Source: Aquisphaera insulae
GTDB lineage: Bacteria > Planctomycetota > Planctomycetia > Isosphaerales > Isosphaeraceae
DNA: 64,000 bases
Direction of reading: 5' to 3'
Assembly (NCBI RefSeq): GCF_011064615.1
Contig: NZ_JAALJH010000032.1
Coordinates: 1 to 64,000, forward strand
Below are positions 19,726-28,349 of this stretch, in pieces (position 1 is the first letter of the stretch; the number at the start of each line of letters is the position of its first letter). A program made the translations under genes and the position numbers. A model generated the notes under the pieces. That model did not search any database. It was not told the origin of the DNA and saw only the letters and a program-made list of their open reading frames with translations.

Positions 19726-20523
19726 ATGATGAAACTCACCGCCATGGGGCTCTCGAGCCTCCTGGGGATCGGCCTGGCGGGACTCCTCGGCGGCTCACAG
19801 CCGCCGGACGGCCCGCCGCCCCCAGAGCCAAAAGCGAAGGCGAAGAGGAAGGGGGAGCCCGGCGACGAGCTTCGCAAGACCTATGACATCCTCCGCCGGG
19901 TCCGCTCCGGATCCGAGGGGGGCCGGACGGAGGAGCGTATCAAGGACTGGACCGTCCGGGCGACGGACCTCTACCGCAAGGCCCTCCGCGCCCACGAGCA
20001 GGGCGAGCGACGTCAGGCCCGCGAGCTGGCCGTCGCCTCGCACGACCTGGCCCGGGCCGCCGATCATGCCCGGAACGCCGCCCAGCTCGACCGAACCGAC
20101 CCGGACCTCCCACCGCCCCCGGAGGACGACGGGCCGGAGGACCTGGCCGAGCGGACCCATCGCGATCTCCGCCGCGCCTATGAGAGGATCCGCGAGGCCG
20201 ATTCCTACGGATCCGTCGTCGATTCGGCATTCTACTTGCGTGGTGCTCGCGACCTCTACAATGCCGCTCGTCGCGACGTCGAGGCCGGCCGGATCGAACG
20301 AGGCGGCGAGCTCGCCCGCGCCGCCGAGGCCATGACCCACGTCCCCGAGCACCTGGCCCATGCCGGCGATCCGGACGGCCCGCCCGCGAAGGATGAGCCG
20401 CCGAAGCGGAAGGAGGCGGACGCCCGCAAGAAGGCAGGGCCGGGGGGGCTCTTCGACCCGCCGGACCCGAAAGCGGAGCGGCCCGCCGCCCCGGGCCGTG
20501 AACTCCCCCCGCCGCTGGACTGA
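19726..20523 (+). CDS. Secreted helical protein, unknown function
   Basis: 265 residues. A short signal peptide (MMKLTAMGLSSLLGIGLAGLLGG) precedes a proline-rich linker, then a helical Arg/Ala/Asp-rich core with two similar segments: ATDLYRKALRAHEQGERRQARELA and GARDLYNAARRDVEAGRIERGGELA. This resembles paired helical hairpins. The C-terminus is charged and proline-rich. The start is supported by AAGGAAGG 13-20 bases upstream. It is the first gene after the candidate sigma-54 promoter and is divergent from the kinase/regulator pair, an arrangement like zraP and zraSR in enterobacteria. By position it may be the periplasmic output or feedback protein of that system; no sequence homology to ZraP is claimed. 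Confidence 0.7.
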   Translation: MMKLTAMGLSSLLGIGLAGLLGGSQPPDGPPPPEPKAKAKRKGEPGDELRKTYDILRRVRSGSEGGRTEERIKDWTVRATDLYRKALRAHEQGERRQARELAVASHDLARAADHARNAAQLDRTDPDLPPPPEDDGPEDLAERTHRDLRRAYERIREADSYGSVVDSAFYLRGARDLYNAARRDVEAGRIERGGELARAAEAMTHVPEHLAHAGDPDGPPAKDEPPKRKEADARKKAGPGGLFDPPDPKAERPAAPGRELPPPLD

Positions 20524-20554
20524 AACCTACCCCGCCCCCCCTCCGAGCCTAATC

Positions 20555-21805
20555 ATGGACATGCGGAATCGAATCGGACTGTACGGCTCCTACTTCTTCG
20601 GGATGGCGGCGATCGGGTTCACGCTCCCCTACCTGCCGCTCTTCCTCGGCGAGAAGGGGCTCTCCGATCGGGCGATCGGGATCGTCTCCACGCTCGCGGC
20701 CATCTCGGGGCTGGCGCAGTTCCCGGTCGGGCTCTGGTCCGACCGGATCGGCCGGCGGAAGCCGTTCCTGATCGCGGCCCTGGTGGTCACGGCCCTCGCG
20801 ACGGTCCTGATCCGGAAGGCGGAGGGGGTGGCCTGGCTGGGGTTCCTCGTGATCCTCTTCGCCGAGAACGGCATCGGCCGGGCCGTCGTCGAGAGCCTCT
20901 CCGGGGCCGAGGCCGCGGCGCTCGCCCCGGAGGGGGGCGTCGGCGCGGCCCTCGGTGCGCTCCGGTTCTGGAAGCCGATCGGCATCGTCCTGGTGGCGCT
21001 GCTGGGGAGCTGGATGTCGGAGCGGTACGGCGTCGACTCCATCCTCATGCCGCTGGCCGTCGCGCAGGGGCTCGCCGTCGCCTTCGCCCTCCTCATCCGC
21101 GAGGCGGAGGGGCACGAGAGGAAACCCGACGGGCCTGCGAATAGCCCCGCCGGCCCCGCCGGCGGCCGGCGGCCGAAGGACCCGGCGCTCTGGGCATTCG
21201 TCGCGGCGATGGTCCTCTACCACGCGGCGAACGCCCCCGGCGGCGTCTACCTCGGGCTGTTCCTCAAGCGTGACCTCCACGCCCCGGAGCGGATGCTCGC
21301 CTATGCGTTCGCGGTCAGCATGGTCGCCTGGATGCTCGTCGTCTGGCCCGCCGGCCGGCTCGCCGACCGCTGGGGCCGCAAGCCGTTGCTGGTCGCCGGC
21401 TGGGCGATCATGGCCGTCCGCCTGGGGCTGGTCGCGGTGATCCACGCCCCGTGGCTGGCGGTGGCCAACCAGGCGCTCGACGGCCTGGGCAACGGCCTCT
21501 TCGCGGTGCTCGCCGCGGCCTGGGTCACGGACCGGCTGGCGGATCCCAGGCGGGCCGGCGAGGCCCAGGTGCTCGTGGGCTCCTGCCTGGTCCTCGGCTC
21601 GGCCATCGGCCCGGCCGCGGCCGGGTTCCTCGTCGATCCGCTCGGTTATCGCGGCCTCTTCGCCACCCTGGCCGGGCTCGGCGGCCTCGCCACGGCGATC
21701 GTCGTCTTCCTGGTGCCCGAAACGCTCCGCAACCACGACGAGGTTCACGGCGACCATACCGTCGAGCCGATGGGGACGACGTCCGACCTGTCCACCGTCC
21801 CCTGA
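20555..21805 (+). CDS. Major facilitator superfamily transporter
   Basis: 416 residues with about twelve membrane segments. MFS signatures: GLWSDRIGRRKPF between helices 2 and 3, and the equivalent GRLADRWGRKPLLV in the second half. The ATG at 20555 starts right at the first amphipathic helix. The substrate cannot be told; sugar or drug efflux-type carriers are possible. It follows the secreted protein gene by 31 bases and is followed by two more transporters, so the four probably form one transcription unit. Confidence 0.88.
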   Translation: MDMRNRIGLYGSYFFGMAAIGFTLPYLPLFLGEKGLSDRAIGIVSTLAAISGLAQFPVGLWSDRIGRRKPFLIAALVVTALATVLIRKAEGVAWLGFLVILFAENGIGRAVVESLSGAEAAALAPEGGVGAALGALRFWKPIGIVLVALLGSWMSERYGVDSILMPLAVAQGLAVAFALLIREAEGHERKPDGPANSPAGPAGGRRPKDPALWAFVAAMVLYHAANAPGGVYLGLFLKRDLHAPERMLAYAFAVSMVAWMLVVWPAGRLADRWGRKPLLVAGWAIMAVRLGLVAVIHAPWLAVANQALDGLGNGLFAVLAAAWVTDRLADPRRAGEAQVLVGSCLVLGSAIGPAAAGFLVDPLGYRGLFATLAGLGGLATAIVVFLVPETLRNHDEVHGDHTVEPMGTTSDLSTVP

Positions 21806-21865
21806 TTCCCGGTCGCTTCCATCGGAAACAGTCCCTCAAACCCTCGCCCGGAGAGCTCGATTCCC

Positions 21866-23110
21866 GTGACGTCGCCAACGGCCTCCATCCCGCTCGTCTC
21901 CACACTCTTCGGCCTGACCTACCTGGGGTTGGCCGTCGGCAAGATCCCGGGCCTGCGGATCGACCGCGCCGGCATCGCGCTGGTCGGCGCGACGGCCATG
22001 ATGGCCGCGGGCGTCCTCTCGCTGGACGAGGCGGCGAAGGCCGTCGACGTCGACACGATCGTCCTCCTCTTCGGGATGATGGTCGTCGTCGCCTACCTCC
22101 GCCTGGCCGGCTTCTTCGCCCTGGCGACGGACCAGATCGCCGGCAAGCTCTCCGGGCCGTACACCCTGCTGGCGACCGTGATCGGGATCTCCGGGGTGCT
22201 CTCCGCGTTCCTCGTCAACGACGTCGTCTGCGTCGCGCTCACGCCCCTGGTGCTGCATCTCTGCGAGCGGCTGGGCCGGCCGCCGATCCCCTACCTGGTC
22301 GGGCTGGCCACGGCGGCGAACGTGGGGTCGGTGGCGACGATCACGGGGAACCCGCAGAACATCATCATCGGCTCGCTCTCGCACATCTCCTACCTGAGGT
22401 TCGCGGCCCGGCTCGCCCCGGTGGCGGGCATCGGCCTGGTGCTGACCTTCGCCGTCGTGGCGCTCGTCTATCGGCGGGCGCTCGAGCAGTCGCGGGACAC
22501 GAGCCCGCCCGACGAGGCCGGGGCGGATCCGCGGGTGCACCGGGGCCTGCTGATCAAGAGCGTGACCGTGACGCTCGGCGTCGTCGCCCTCTTCTTCTCC
22601 GGGGCGCCGATCGCCCTGGTGGCGCTGGGGGGCGCGGCGGTGATGATGCTCGATCGGGTCCGGCCGGAGAAGGTCTATCGGTCGGTGGACTGGCCCCTGC
22701 TGGTGATGTTCTGCGGCCTGTTCATCGTGGTGCACGCGTTCGAGGTGAACGTCGTCCGGACCTGGGGCATCGAGCGCTGGCACGCCCTGCTCGAATCGCC
22801 GGTCGTGATGGTGAGCGGCCTGTCCGTGCTGCTGTCCAACCTGGTCTCGAACGTCCCGGCGGTGCTCCTCTTCCGGCCGCTCATGGACGCGATGCCGGAG
22901 AAGGAGCTCGGCTGGCTGGCCCTGGCCATGTCCAGCACCCTGGCCGGGAACCTCACGGTCCTGGGCTCGGTGGCCAACCTGATCGTCGTCGAGAACGCCC
23001 GCCGTGCCGGCATCGAGCTGACCTTCCGGGAATACCTCAAGGTCGGCGTGCCGTTGACCATCCTCACGACCCTTGCCGGGGTCGCCTGGCTCAAATTTGT
23101 CACCTACTGA
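21866..23110 (+). CDS. SLC13/ArsB-type anion permease
   Basis: 414-residue polytopic permease of the ion transporter superfamily that includes SLC13 carriers, ArsB and CitM. The signature ATITGNPQNIIIG (~153-165) and its second-half relative in the AMSSTLAGNLTVLGSVANLIV segment are the substrate and sodium-binding hairpins. About ten membrane segments. The start is GTG 21866; no good ATG is nearby. Likely substrates are dicarboxylates, sulfate or another oxyanion. It is the third gene of the presumed unit, and the next gene starts seven bases after its stop. Confidence 0.85.
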   Translation: MTSPTASIPLVSTLFGLTYLGLAVGKIPGLRIDRAGIALVGATAMMAAGVLSLDEAAKAVDVDTIVLLFGMMVVVAYLRLAGFFALATDQIAGKLSGPYTLLATVIGISGVLSAFLVNDVVCVALTPLVLHLCERLGRPPIPYLVGLATAANVGSVATITGNPQNIIIGSLSHISYLRFAARLAPVAGIGLVLTFAVVALVYRRALEQSRDTSPPDEAGADPRVHRGLLIKSVTVTLGVVALFFSGAPIALVALGGAAVMMLDRVRPEKVYRSVDWPLLVMFCGLFIVVHAFEVNVVRTWGIERWHALLESPVVMVSGLSVLLSNLVSNVPAVLLFRPLMDAMPEKELGWLALAMSSTLAGNLTVLGSVANLIVVENARRAGIELTFREYLKVGVPLTILTTLAGVAWLKFVTY

Positions 23111-23117
23111 GGCTCTC

Positions 23118-24419
23118 ATGACCACACTCGAGACGCCGACCCGGGCCCGGTCCGCAGAGCCCCAGGGCGACGGTCGCAATCCCTCCTCGACGAGCCTGCG
23201 GGCGCTCGACGCCGTGAACTTCTTCCTGGCGGACGTCCGCGACGGCATGGGGCCGTTCCTGGGGACCTTCCTGCGGGACGCCCACAAGTGGGACACCGGG
23301 CAGGTCGGCATCGCGATGGCCGTCTCCCAGATCGGCACGGTGCTCGCCCAGACGCCGGCCGGCGCGCTCGTCGACCGGGTCCGGTGGAAGCGGCTGGCGG
23401 TGGCGATCGCCGCGGTGGCCGTGGCGGTCGGCTGCCTGCTGCTCTACCTGGTCCCGGTCATGCCGGTGGTGGTCGCGGCCCAGATGCTCATCGGCGCCAT
23501 GGCCGCGGTCTTCCCGCCGGCGGTGGCGGCGCTCACGCTCGGCATCGTCGGCCGCGCCGCGATGGCCCGGCGGACCGGCCGGAACGAGGCCCTGAACCAC
23601 GCCGGCAACGTCGTCGCCGCGGCGCTCGCGGGGGGGCTCGCCTACCTCTTCGGCTACGGCGCGATGTTCGCCCTGGTCTCGGCGATGGCCGCCGGCTCAG
23701 CCGTCGCCGTGATGCGGATCCGCGAGCAAGACATCGACCACGAGCTGGCCCGGGGGGCCGATGAGGATCCGGAAGCGGACGAATCCACGGATCCGGCTCG
23801 CGTTCATCCGGCCGCGGGTGTTTCGGTGTTGCTGAAGGACCGCCGCATCCTGATCTTCGCGGCCTCGGTGGTCCTCTTCCACTTCGCCAACGCGGCGATG
23901 CTGCCGCTCGTGGGCCAGAAGGCGGCCGACGGGATGAAGGAGGGGGCGGCGGTCCTGATGTCGGCCTGCATCATCGCCGCCCAGGTGGTGATGATCCCGG
24001 TGGCGATCGTCGCCAGCCGCCTGGCCGCCTCGTGGGGGCGGAAGCCCGTCTTCCTGGTCGGCTTCGCCGTGCTCCCGGTCCGGGGCCTGCTCTACTGCCT
24101 GAGCGTGAACCCGGCGTATCTCGTCGGCGTCCAGCTCCTCGACGGCATCGGCGCGGGGATCTTCGGCGTGGTGTCCGTCCTCGTGATCGCCGACCTGACG
24201 AAGGGGACGGGCCGATTCAACCTGGCCCAGGGGGCCATCGCCACCGCGACGGGCATCGGCGCGGGGCTGAGCAACGTGCTGGCCGGCTTCCTCGTCAAGG
24301 CGTCCGGCTTCGACGCCGGATTCCTCTTCCTGGCCGCCGTCGCCGCCGCCGCCGCGGTGTTCTTCTACGTCGCGATGCCGGAGACGCGACGCAGGGAAGT
24401 GGGTGGAGGTTGCCGGTAA
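23118..24419 (+). CDS. MFS transporter
   Basis: 433-residue major facilitator with about twelve membrane segments in two halves joined by a charged loop (~205-235). The signature between helices 2 and 3 reads GALVDRVRWKRLAV and the second half has SRLAASWGRKPVF. ATG 23118 follows the permease stop by seven bases. It is only distantly similar to the MFS protein at 20555, so it is not a recent duplicate. Substrate unknown; it is the last gene of the rightward unit. Confidence 0.87.
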   Translation: MTTLETPTRARSAEPQGDGRNPSSTSLRALDAVNFFLADVRDGMGPFLGTFLRDAHKWDTGQVGIAMAVSQIGTVLAQTPAGALVDRVRWKRLAVAIAAVAVAVGCLLLYLVPVMPVVVAAQMLIGAMAAVFPPAVAALTLGIVGRAAMARRTGRNEALNHAGNVVAAALAGGLAYLFGYGAMFALVSAMAAGSAVAVMRIREQDIDHELARGADEDPEADESTDPARVHPAAGVSVLLKDRRILIFAASVVLFHFANAAMLPLVGQKAADGMKEGAAVLMSACIIAAQVVMIPVAIVASRLAASWGRKPVFLVGFAVLPVRGLLYCLSVNPAYLVGVQLLDGIGAGIFGVVSVLVIADLTKGTGRFNLAQGAIATATGIGAGLSNVLAGFLVKASGFDAGFLFLAAVAAAAAVFFYVAMPETRRREVGGGCR

Positions 24420-24459
24420 GACCGGAGCCGACGACAAGCTTCCAGGGCGGAAGAACTGG

Positions 24460-24819
24460 TCAAGGAGGACCCACACAGATTGCGATCGCCGCCGCCGCTT
24501 CTTCCAGTTGATCCTCGTTAACCCAACCAAGCCGGCGTACGAACCGCGACCCCGAAACCGACTTGGTCTGAAAGGCGTCGGCCCCTGAGTCCTTGATCAA
24601 GCCGTTTTCAGAGGTGGCTGGGATCTCAACGAACCACGGGTAATTCATGTACTGGGGCTTCCAGTCCGTGATGGGGACGATCAGCCGCAGGGGGAGGCGA
24701 CCGATCGTATCCATGCTGATGACAAGTGCCGGCCTGATTTTCCGAATCTCGGCACCGACGGCGGGATCGAAGTCGACCAGCCGGATTTCACCGCGACTCG
24801 GTCGATGTGCTGCGGCCAT
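24460..24819 (-). CDS. MazF/PemK-like toxin
   Basis: 119 residues, the normal size for this family of ribosome-independent mRNA endonucleases. Family landmarks: RGEIRLVDFDP near the N-terminus, then IRKIRPALVIS, the conserved KxRPxxV region that forms the core strand, LIVPITDW, and KSVSGSRFV near the end. ATG 24819 is preferred because AAGGA is eight bases upstream; ATG 24828 is an alternative. The gene overlaps the end of the upstream small gene by 32 bases, as expected for an antitoxin-toxin pair. Convergent with the MFS gene. Confidence 0.82.
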   Translation of the reverse strand: MAAAHRPSRGEIRLVDFDPAVGAEIRKIRPALVISMDTIGRLPLRLIVPITDWKPQYMNYPWFVEIPATSENGLIKDSGADAFQTKSVSGSRFVRRLGWVNEDQLEEAAAAIAICVGPP

Positions 24820-24991
24820 GAAGGTCATCCTTGCCGAAGGCTTCGAAAGCCGTCAGGTGGGGATCATTCCGGTAGTCTGACTCGGCGAGAGCCGCCGCCT
24901 CGAGAATCTGCGCCCGCTCTGGCGGAGACCACCTGCGCAATTCCGCGGCCGTCCATCGTCGAGCTGGCGCGGGGGTGGTCTTCGTGCTCAT
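24788..24991 (-). CDS. Putative antitoxin of the MazF-like toxin
   Basis: 67 residues, not recognised as a classical MazE. Seen: WTAAELRRWSPPERAQILEAAALAESDYRNDPHLTAFEAFG, a helical, charged segment of the type found in small antitoxins that cover a MazF groove, preceded by a Pro/Arg-rich N-terminus. It lies directly upstream of the toxin with a 32-base overlap. No obvious DNA-binding fold is seen. Role is inferred mainly from position. Confidence 0.65.
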   Translation of the reverse strand: MSTKTTPAPARRWTAAELRRWSPPERAQILEAAALAESDYRNDPHLTAFEAFGKDDLHGRSTSTESR

Positions 24992-25166
24992 GCCGCGGCC
25001 TCCGTACGTGCTGGGTACGTCCAGCGTCGGGTGCTCATCCTGACATCTCGAGGGCATCGACTCGATACCCTCCTTGCGAGCAAGTATACCGAATCCGCCT
25101 TTGCCACCCCAATCCTTGAAGCTGTCCAATCCACGAGGCGAGCGAATGTGCGGCCGCGGGACCGCA

Positions 25167-27572
25167 TCACCGCGACGCCGCCGGGCCGGGGCTCTCCGGC
25201 TCGCGGATGATGCACCGGAGATACTTGTCGCGGATGCCGCCGAAGGCCCGACGCACCTCCTCGCGGTCGGGCTCGAGTGTCTGGGCGAGGGATGCCTCGT
25301 CGAGCGCCGCGCGGAGCGAGCGTTCGACGGCGGCGAGGTTGGCCGGCGGGCCCCAGGCGAGCTTGGCCCCCTGCTCGTATGCCCTGCCGATCATGAGATG
25401 GGGGGCGGCGGCGCGAGGGTTGCGACGGGCCAGTTCCCGGCCCACGGCGATCATCCAGGCGATGTGACGGTGGACCTCGTCGATGCGACCGGCCCGCCGG
25501 GCGTAGATACACTGGGAGGAGGTCGACTGGCTGAGCTGCTCGACGATCCCGTCGAAATCCCGCTCGGCGGGCCGGAGTCGAGCCGTCATGGCGTCGAGCT
25601 CGACGAGGAGCCTGCGGGTGAGGGATTGCGGGTCGAACGTCGAGGAGGTCCGGGCCTCGGCGATGGCGGATCGGCAGAGGTCGAGCGCCGCCAGGGTATG
25701 GACGCGAGACGCGAGGTTGGGCGGCAGGGCGAGATCGGCCGGCAGCCGTCGGTACACCTCCCAAACGTCGTCCGACGGCCAATCGGGCCAGTCCGCTTCA
25801 TATCTCAGGCAGGCATCGACGAGCCGCAGCCGCAGGTCGTCGCCCGGCGAATCGGGGGCGGGGAAGGACGGGATCATCCGCGCGAGCCGTCCCCGAAGAT
25901 CGCGCAGGGTCGCCAGAGCATCGAGGACTCGGGGTTCGGCCCGGTGGGGCTCCAGGAGCAGGTCGATTCGCGGGACCAGGGCGGCGGCCTCCGCGGTGAG
26001 GCCGCAGCATACGAGCCCTCCCGCGCGGATCAGGAGGATCTCGGCCCGGCGGATCTCCAGGCGAGAACGGTCGTCGCCGGAACCGGCAGGGTCCGTCGCG
26101 ACGGCCAGCAAGGACTCGGCGTCTTCCAGGGGGCGGAGGTTCGACGGGAGATAGCCCTTGCGGGAGAGCAGCTTGCTGAGATCGACCTCCAGGTCGGCGA
26201 CGACGAGCACCTGGCCCGCGGACAGGCCGGGCGTGCTCCGGAGGCGGGCCGTGAGGGCGAGCACGGCGTCGGTCGCCTTCTCGGTGCGCTCGTCGACGAA
26301 TCCGCCCAGGGGGTCGATGGAGCGGCGGAGCAGGCCGAGCAGGTCGGTCACCGCCGCCTCGGCGGCCGACTCGCCCTCCACGGCCCGCGCCAGGGCGGCC
26401 TCGGAGCGCCTCCAGAGGATCGTCAGGGCGAGGAGCGCCGCCAGGATCGTCGCGATCAGCGAGGCGCCGAGGGCGGCGGAGGTCGGCCGGCGGCGGGCCC
26501 AGCGCGTCAGCCGGCCCGCCGCCGAGATCGGCCGCGCCAGGATCGGCCGACCCTCGCGGAACCGTGCCAGGTCGTCGGCCAGTGCGACGGCCGAGGCGTA
26601 ACGCCGGGCCGGCGCCTTCTCGAGCGCCTTGAGGCAGATCGTCTCCAGGTCGCGGGGGACGCCCGGCGCCAGGGCCCGGGGCGGCGGCGGCTCGGCGGTC
26701 CGGAGCAGGTCGATGGTCTCGACCGGGGAGGCGCCCAGGAACGGGGGGCGGCCCGTCAGCAGCGCGTAGAGCGTGGCGCCCAGCGCGTGGACGTCGGCGG
26801 CCGGGCCGATCTCTTCCGGTCGGCCGGCGACCTGCTCCGGGGCCATGAAGGCCGGCGTCCCCCCCACGCCGAGCGCGCCGGAGATCATGGCCTCGCGCGT
26901 CCGCTCCCCCGCGGGGCGGGCGATGCCGAAGTCGGAGAGCATCGGCGTCAGGTCGCCCCAGTCCGCCTGGCCGGGGCCGTCCATCAGGATGTTCGAGGGT
27001 TTCACATCCAGGTGGACGATCCCGGCCTTGTGGCTCTCCTCGACGGCGCGGGCCGTGGCCTCGACGATCCTGGCCGCGTCACCGGGCGGTATTGGCCGGC
27101 CCGCCAGCCGGTCGCGGAGGCTTCCGCCTTCGACCAGGTCGAGGACCAGGAAGAGCCGGCCCTCGTGCTCGCCCGCGTCATGCAGGTGGACGATGTTGGG
27201 ATGCCGCACCCGGGCGATTGCGCGGGCCTCGCGCAGCCAGCGGCGGCGGGCGGCCTCGTCGGCCGCGGCCCCGGCCGTCAGGATCTTGACCGCGACCCGC
27301 CGCTCGAGCGTCGGCTGGAACGCCTCGTAGACCACCCCGGAGCCGCCACGGCCGAGCTTCCGGCCCAGGACGCAGCCGGGGATCTCCGGCGGCTTCGCGG
27401 CGGCGAGGGCCCTTGCAGGTCGCTCCGGCGTGTCGAGCCGGGCCAGCCCGTCGAGCCGATCGCGACACTCGGTGCACGCGACGAGGTGAGCCTCCAGGGC
27501 GCGAAACTCGTCGCTGGCCAGCGAGTCGGACCCCAGCCGACCGAGCCGCTCCGCGGAGGGGCACGACGTCAT
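25167..27572 (-). CDS. Zinc-finger Ser/Thr protein kinase
   Basis: 801-residue membrane kinase. Order: an anti-sigma-like zinc finger (HLVACTEC, ~32-40); a kinase domain (~65-330) with glycine loop LGRGGSGVVYEAF, RRVAVKIL lysine, catalytic loop HLDVKPSNILM (~190), DFG (~212) and GTPAFMAPEQ; one membrane helix (LGASLIATILAALLALTILW, ~362-385); and a helical C-terminal part of ~410 residues without a recognised domain. The catalytic loop has Leu in place of the usual Arg (HLD for HRD), so it is a non-RD kinase, probably not needing activation-loop phosphorylation. Its ATG overlaps the sigma gene stop (ATGA), so it is coupled to it. Confidence 0.9.
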   Translation of the reverse strand: MTSCPSAERLGRLGSDSLASDEFRALEAHLVACTECRDRLDGLARLDTPERPARALAAAKPPEIPGCVLGRKLGRGGSGVVYEAFQPTLERRVAVKILTAGAAADEAARRRWLREARAIARVRHPNIVHLHDAGEHEGRLFLVLDLVEGGSLRDRLAGRPIPPGDAARIVEATARAVEESHKAGIVHLDVKPSNILMDGPGQADWGDLTPMLSDFGIARPAGERTREAMISGALGVGGTPAFMAPEQVAGRPEEIGPAADVHALGATLYALLTGRPPFLGASPVETIDLLRTAEPPPPRALAPGVPRDLETICLKALEKAPARRYASAVALADDLARFREGRPILARPISAAGRLTRWARRRPTSAALGASLIATILAALLALTILWRRSEAALARAVEGESAAEAAVTDLLGLLRRSIDPLGGFVDERTEKATDAVLALTARLRSTPGLSAGQVLVVADLEVDLSKLLSRKGYLPSNLRPLEDAESLLAVATDPAGSGDDRSRLEIRRAEILLIRAGGLVCCGLTAEAAALVPRIDLLLEPHRAEPRVLDALATLRDLRGRLARMIPSFPAPDSPGDDLRLRLVDACLRYEADWPDWPSDDVWEVYRRLPADLALPPNLASRVHTLAALDLCRSAIAEARTSSTFDPQSLTRRLLVELDAMTARLRPAERDFDGIVEQLSQSTSSQCIYARRAGRIDEVHRHIAWMIAVGRELARRNPRAAAPHLMIGRAYEQGAKLAWGPPANLAAVERSLRAALDEASLAQTLEPDREEVRRAFGGIRDKYLRCIIREPESPGPAASR

Positions 27573-28192
27573 CGCGACGTCTCCCCGGCGGAGGCGAACG
27601 CCGGAGCCGACAGCTTCGTCGCTTCCTCCCGAAGCATCCGGCGGACTCGCTTCTGCGCGGCGAAGGCCGCCGCGTAGGAGAGCCCGGCCGACTCCGCGAC
27701 CTCGCGGACCGGCGCGTCCTCGACGGCGATCCGCCAGAAGACGTCCCACGTCCGGGCGTCGACGCGGGCCCGGACCGCCGCCTGGGCCTCCGCCGCCTGC
27801 GAGAGCAGCGCGGGCCGCGCCGGACCCTCGTCCGGGGCCTCCTCCGCGGCGATGGCGTCCAGCCCCGCCGGATCGGCGGCGGCCGCCCGCTCCGGCTTCG
27901 CCCGCTGCCGCCGCCACTCGTCGATCATTCGCGACCGGCAAAGCCGGCCGAGCCAGCCGCGGAACCGCCGCGACGGGTCGTAGCGATAGCCCCGCATCCG
28001 CCCCGCCAGCTCGATCCAGATCCGCTGGCAGAGGTCCTCCGCCGCGGCCGGCTGGAACCGGCCGGCCGCGACGCCCCGACGGATCGCCCGGTCGTAGCGG
28101 CGGATGAACTCGGCCCAGGCGTCGTGGTCGGCCCAGTCGCCCAGCCGTTCGAGGAGGGCCCCGTCCGTGGTCTCTCCCGGCTCGGTCCGCAT
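27569..28192 (-). CDS. ECF-type RNA polymerase sigma factor
   Basis: 207-residue extracytoplasmic-function sigma factor. Region 2: DAWAEFIRRYDRAIRRGVAAG, then AAEDLCQRIWIELAGR and SRRFRGWLGRLCRSRMIDEWRR. Region 4: VREVAESAGLSYAAAFAAQKRVRRMLREEA. It is the first gene of a sigma/kinase pair with a four-base ATGA overlap. Sequence similarity to the sigma at 11148 is low, so this is a second, independent pair with the same logic. Confidence 0.88.
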   Translation of the reverse strand: MRTEPGETTDGALLERLGDWADHDAWAEFIRRYDRAIRRGVAAGRFQPAAAEDLCQRIWIELAGRMRGYRYDPSRRFRGWLGRLCRSRMIDEWRRQRAKPERAAAADPAGLDAIAAEEAPDEGPARPALLSQAAEAQAAVRARVDARTWDVFWRIAVEDAPVREVAESAGLSYAAAFAAQKRVRRMLREEATKLSAPAFASAGETSR

Positions 28193-28349
28193 CGATCACC
28201 TCCCCGCGCCCGGGCGATGTCGATCCCTCGGGATCGAGTTAATCCACTTCGTCATGATTGTTGGACCCCGTTCAGACTACTCGATGGCCGATTCGCCGGG
28301 CCATTGCGTGTCGTATTTTTGCCCCGCAGGCCGCAACAAGGAGTGCCTC

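Noticed and set aside
27573-28199. N-terminal extension of the kinase at 25167-27572
   Set aside because: The open frame upstream lies over the ECF sigma gene in another frame; the zinc finger starts right after ATG 27572 and an ATGA overlap is natural.
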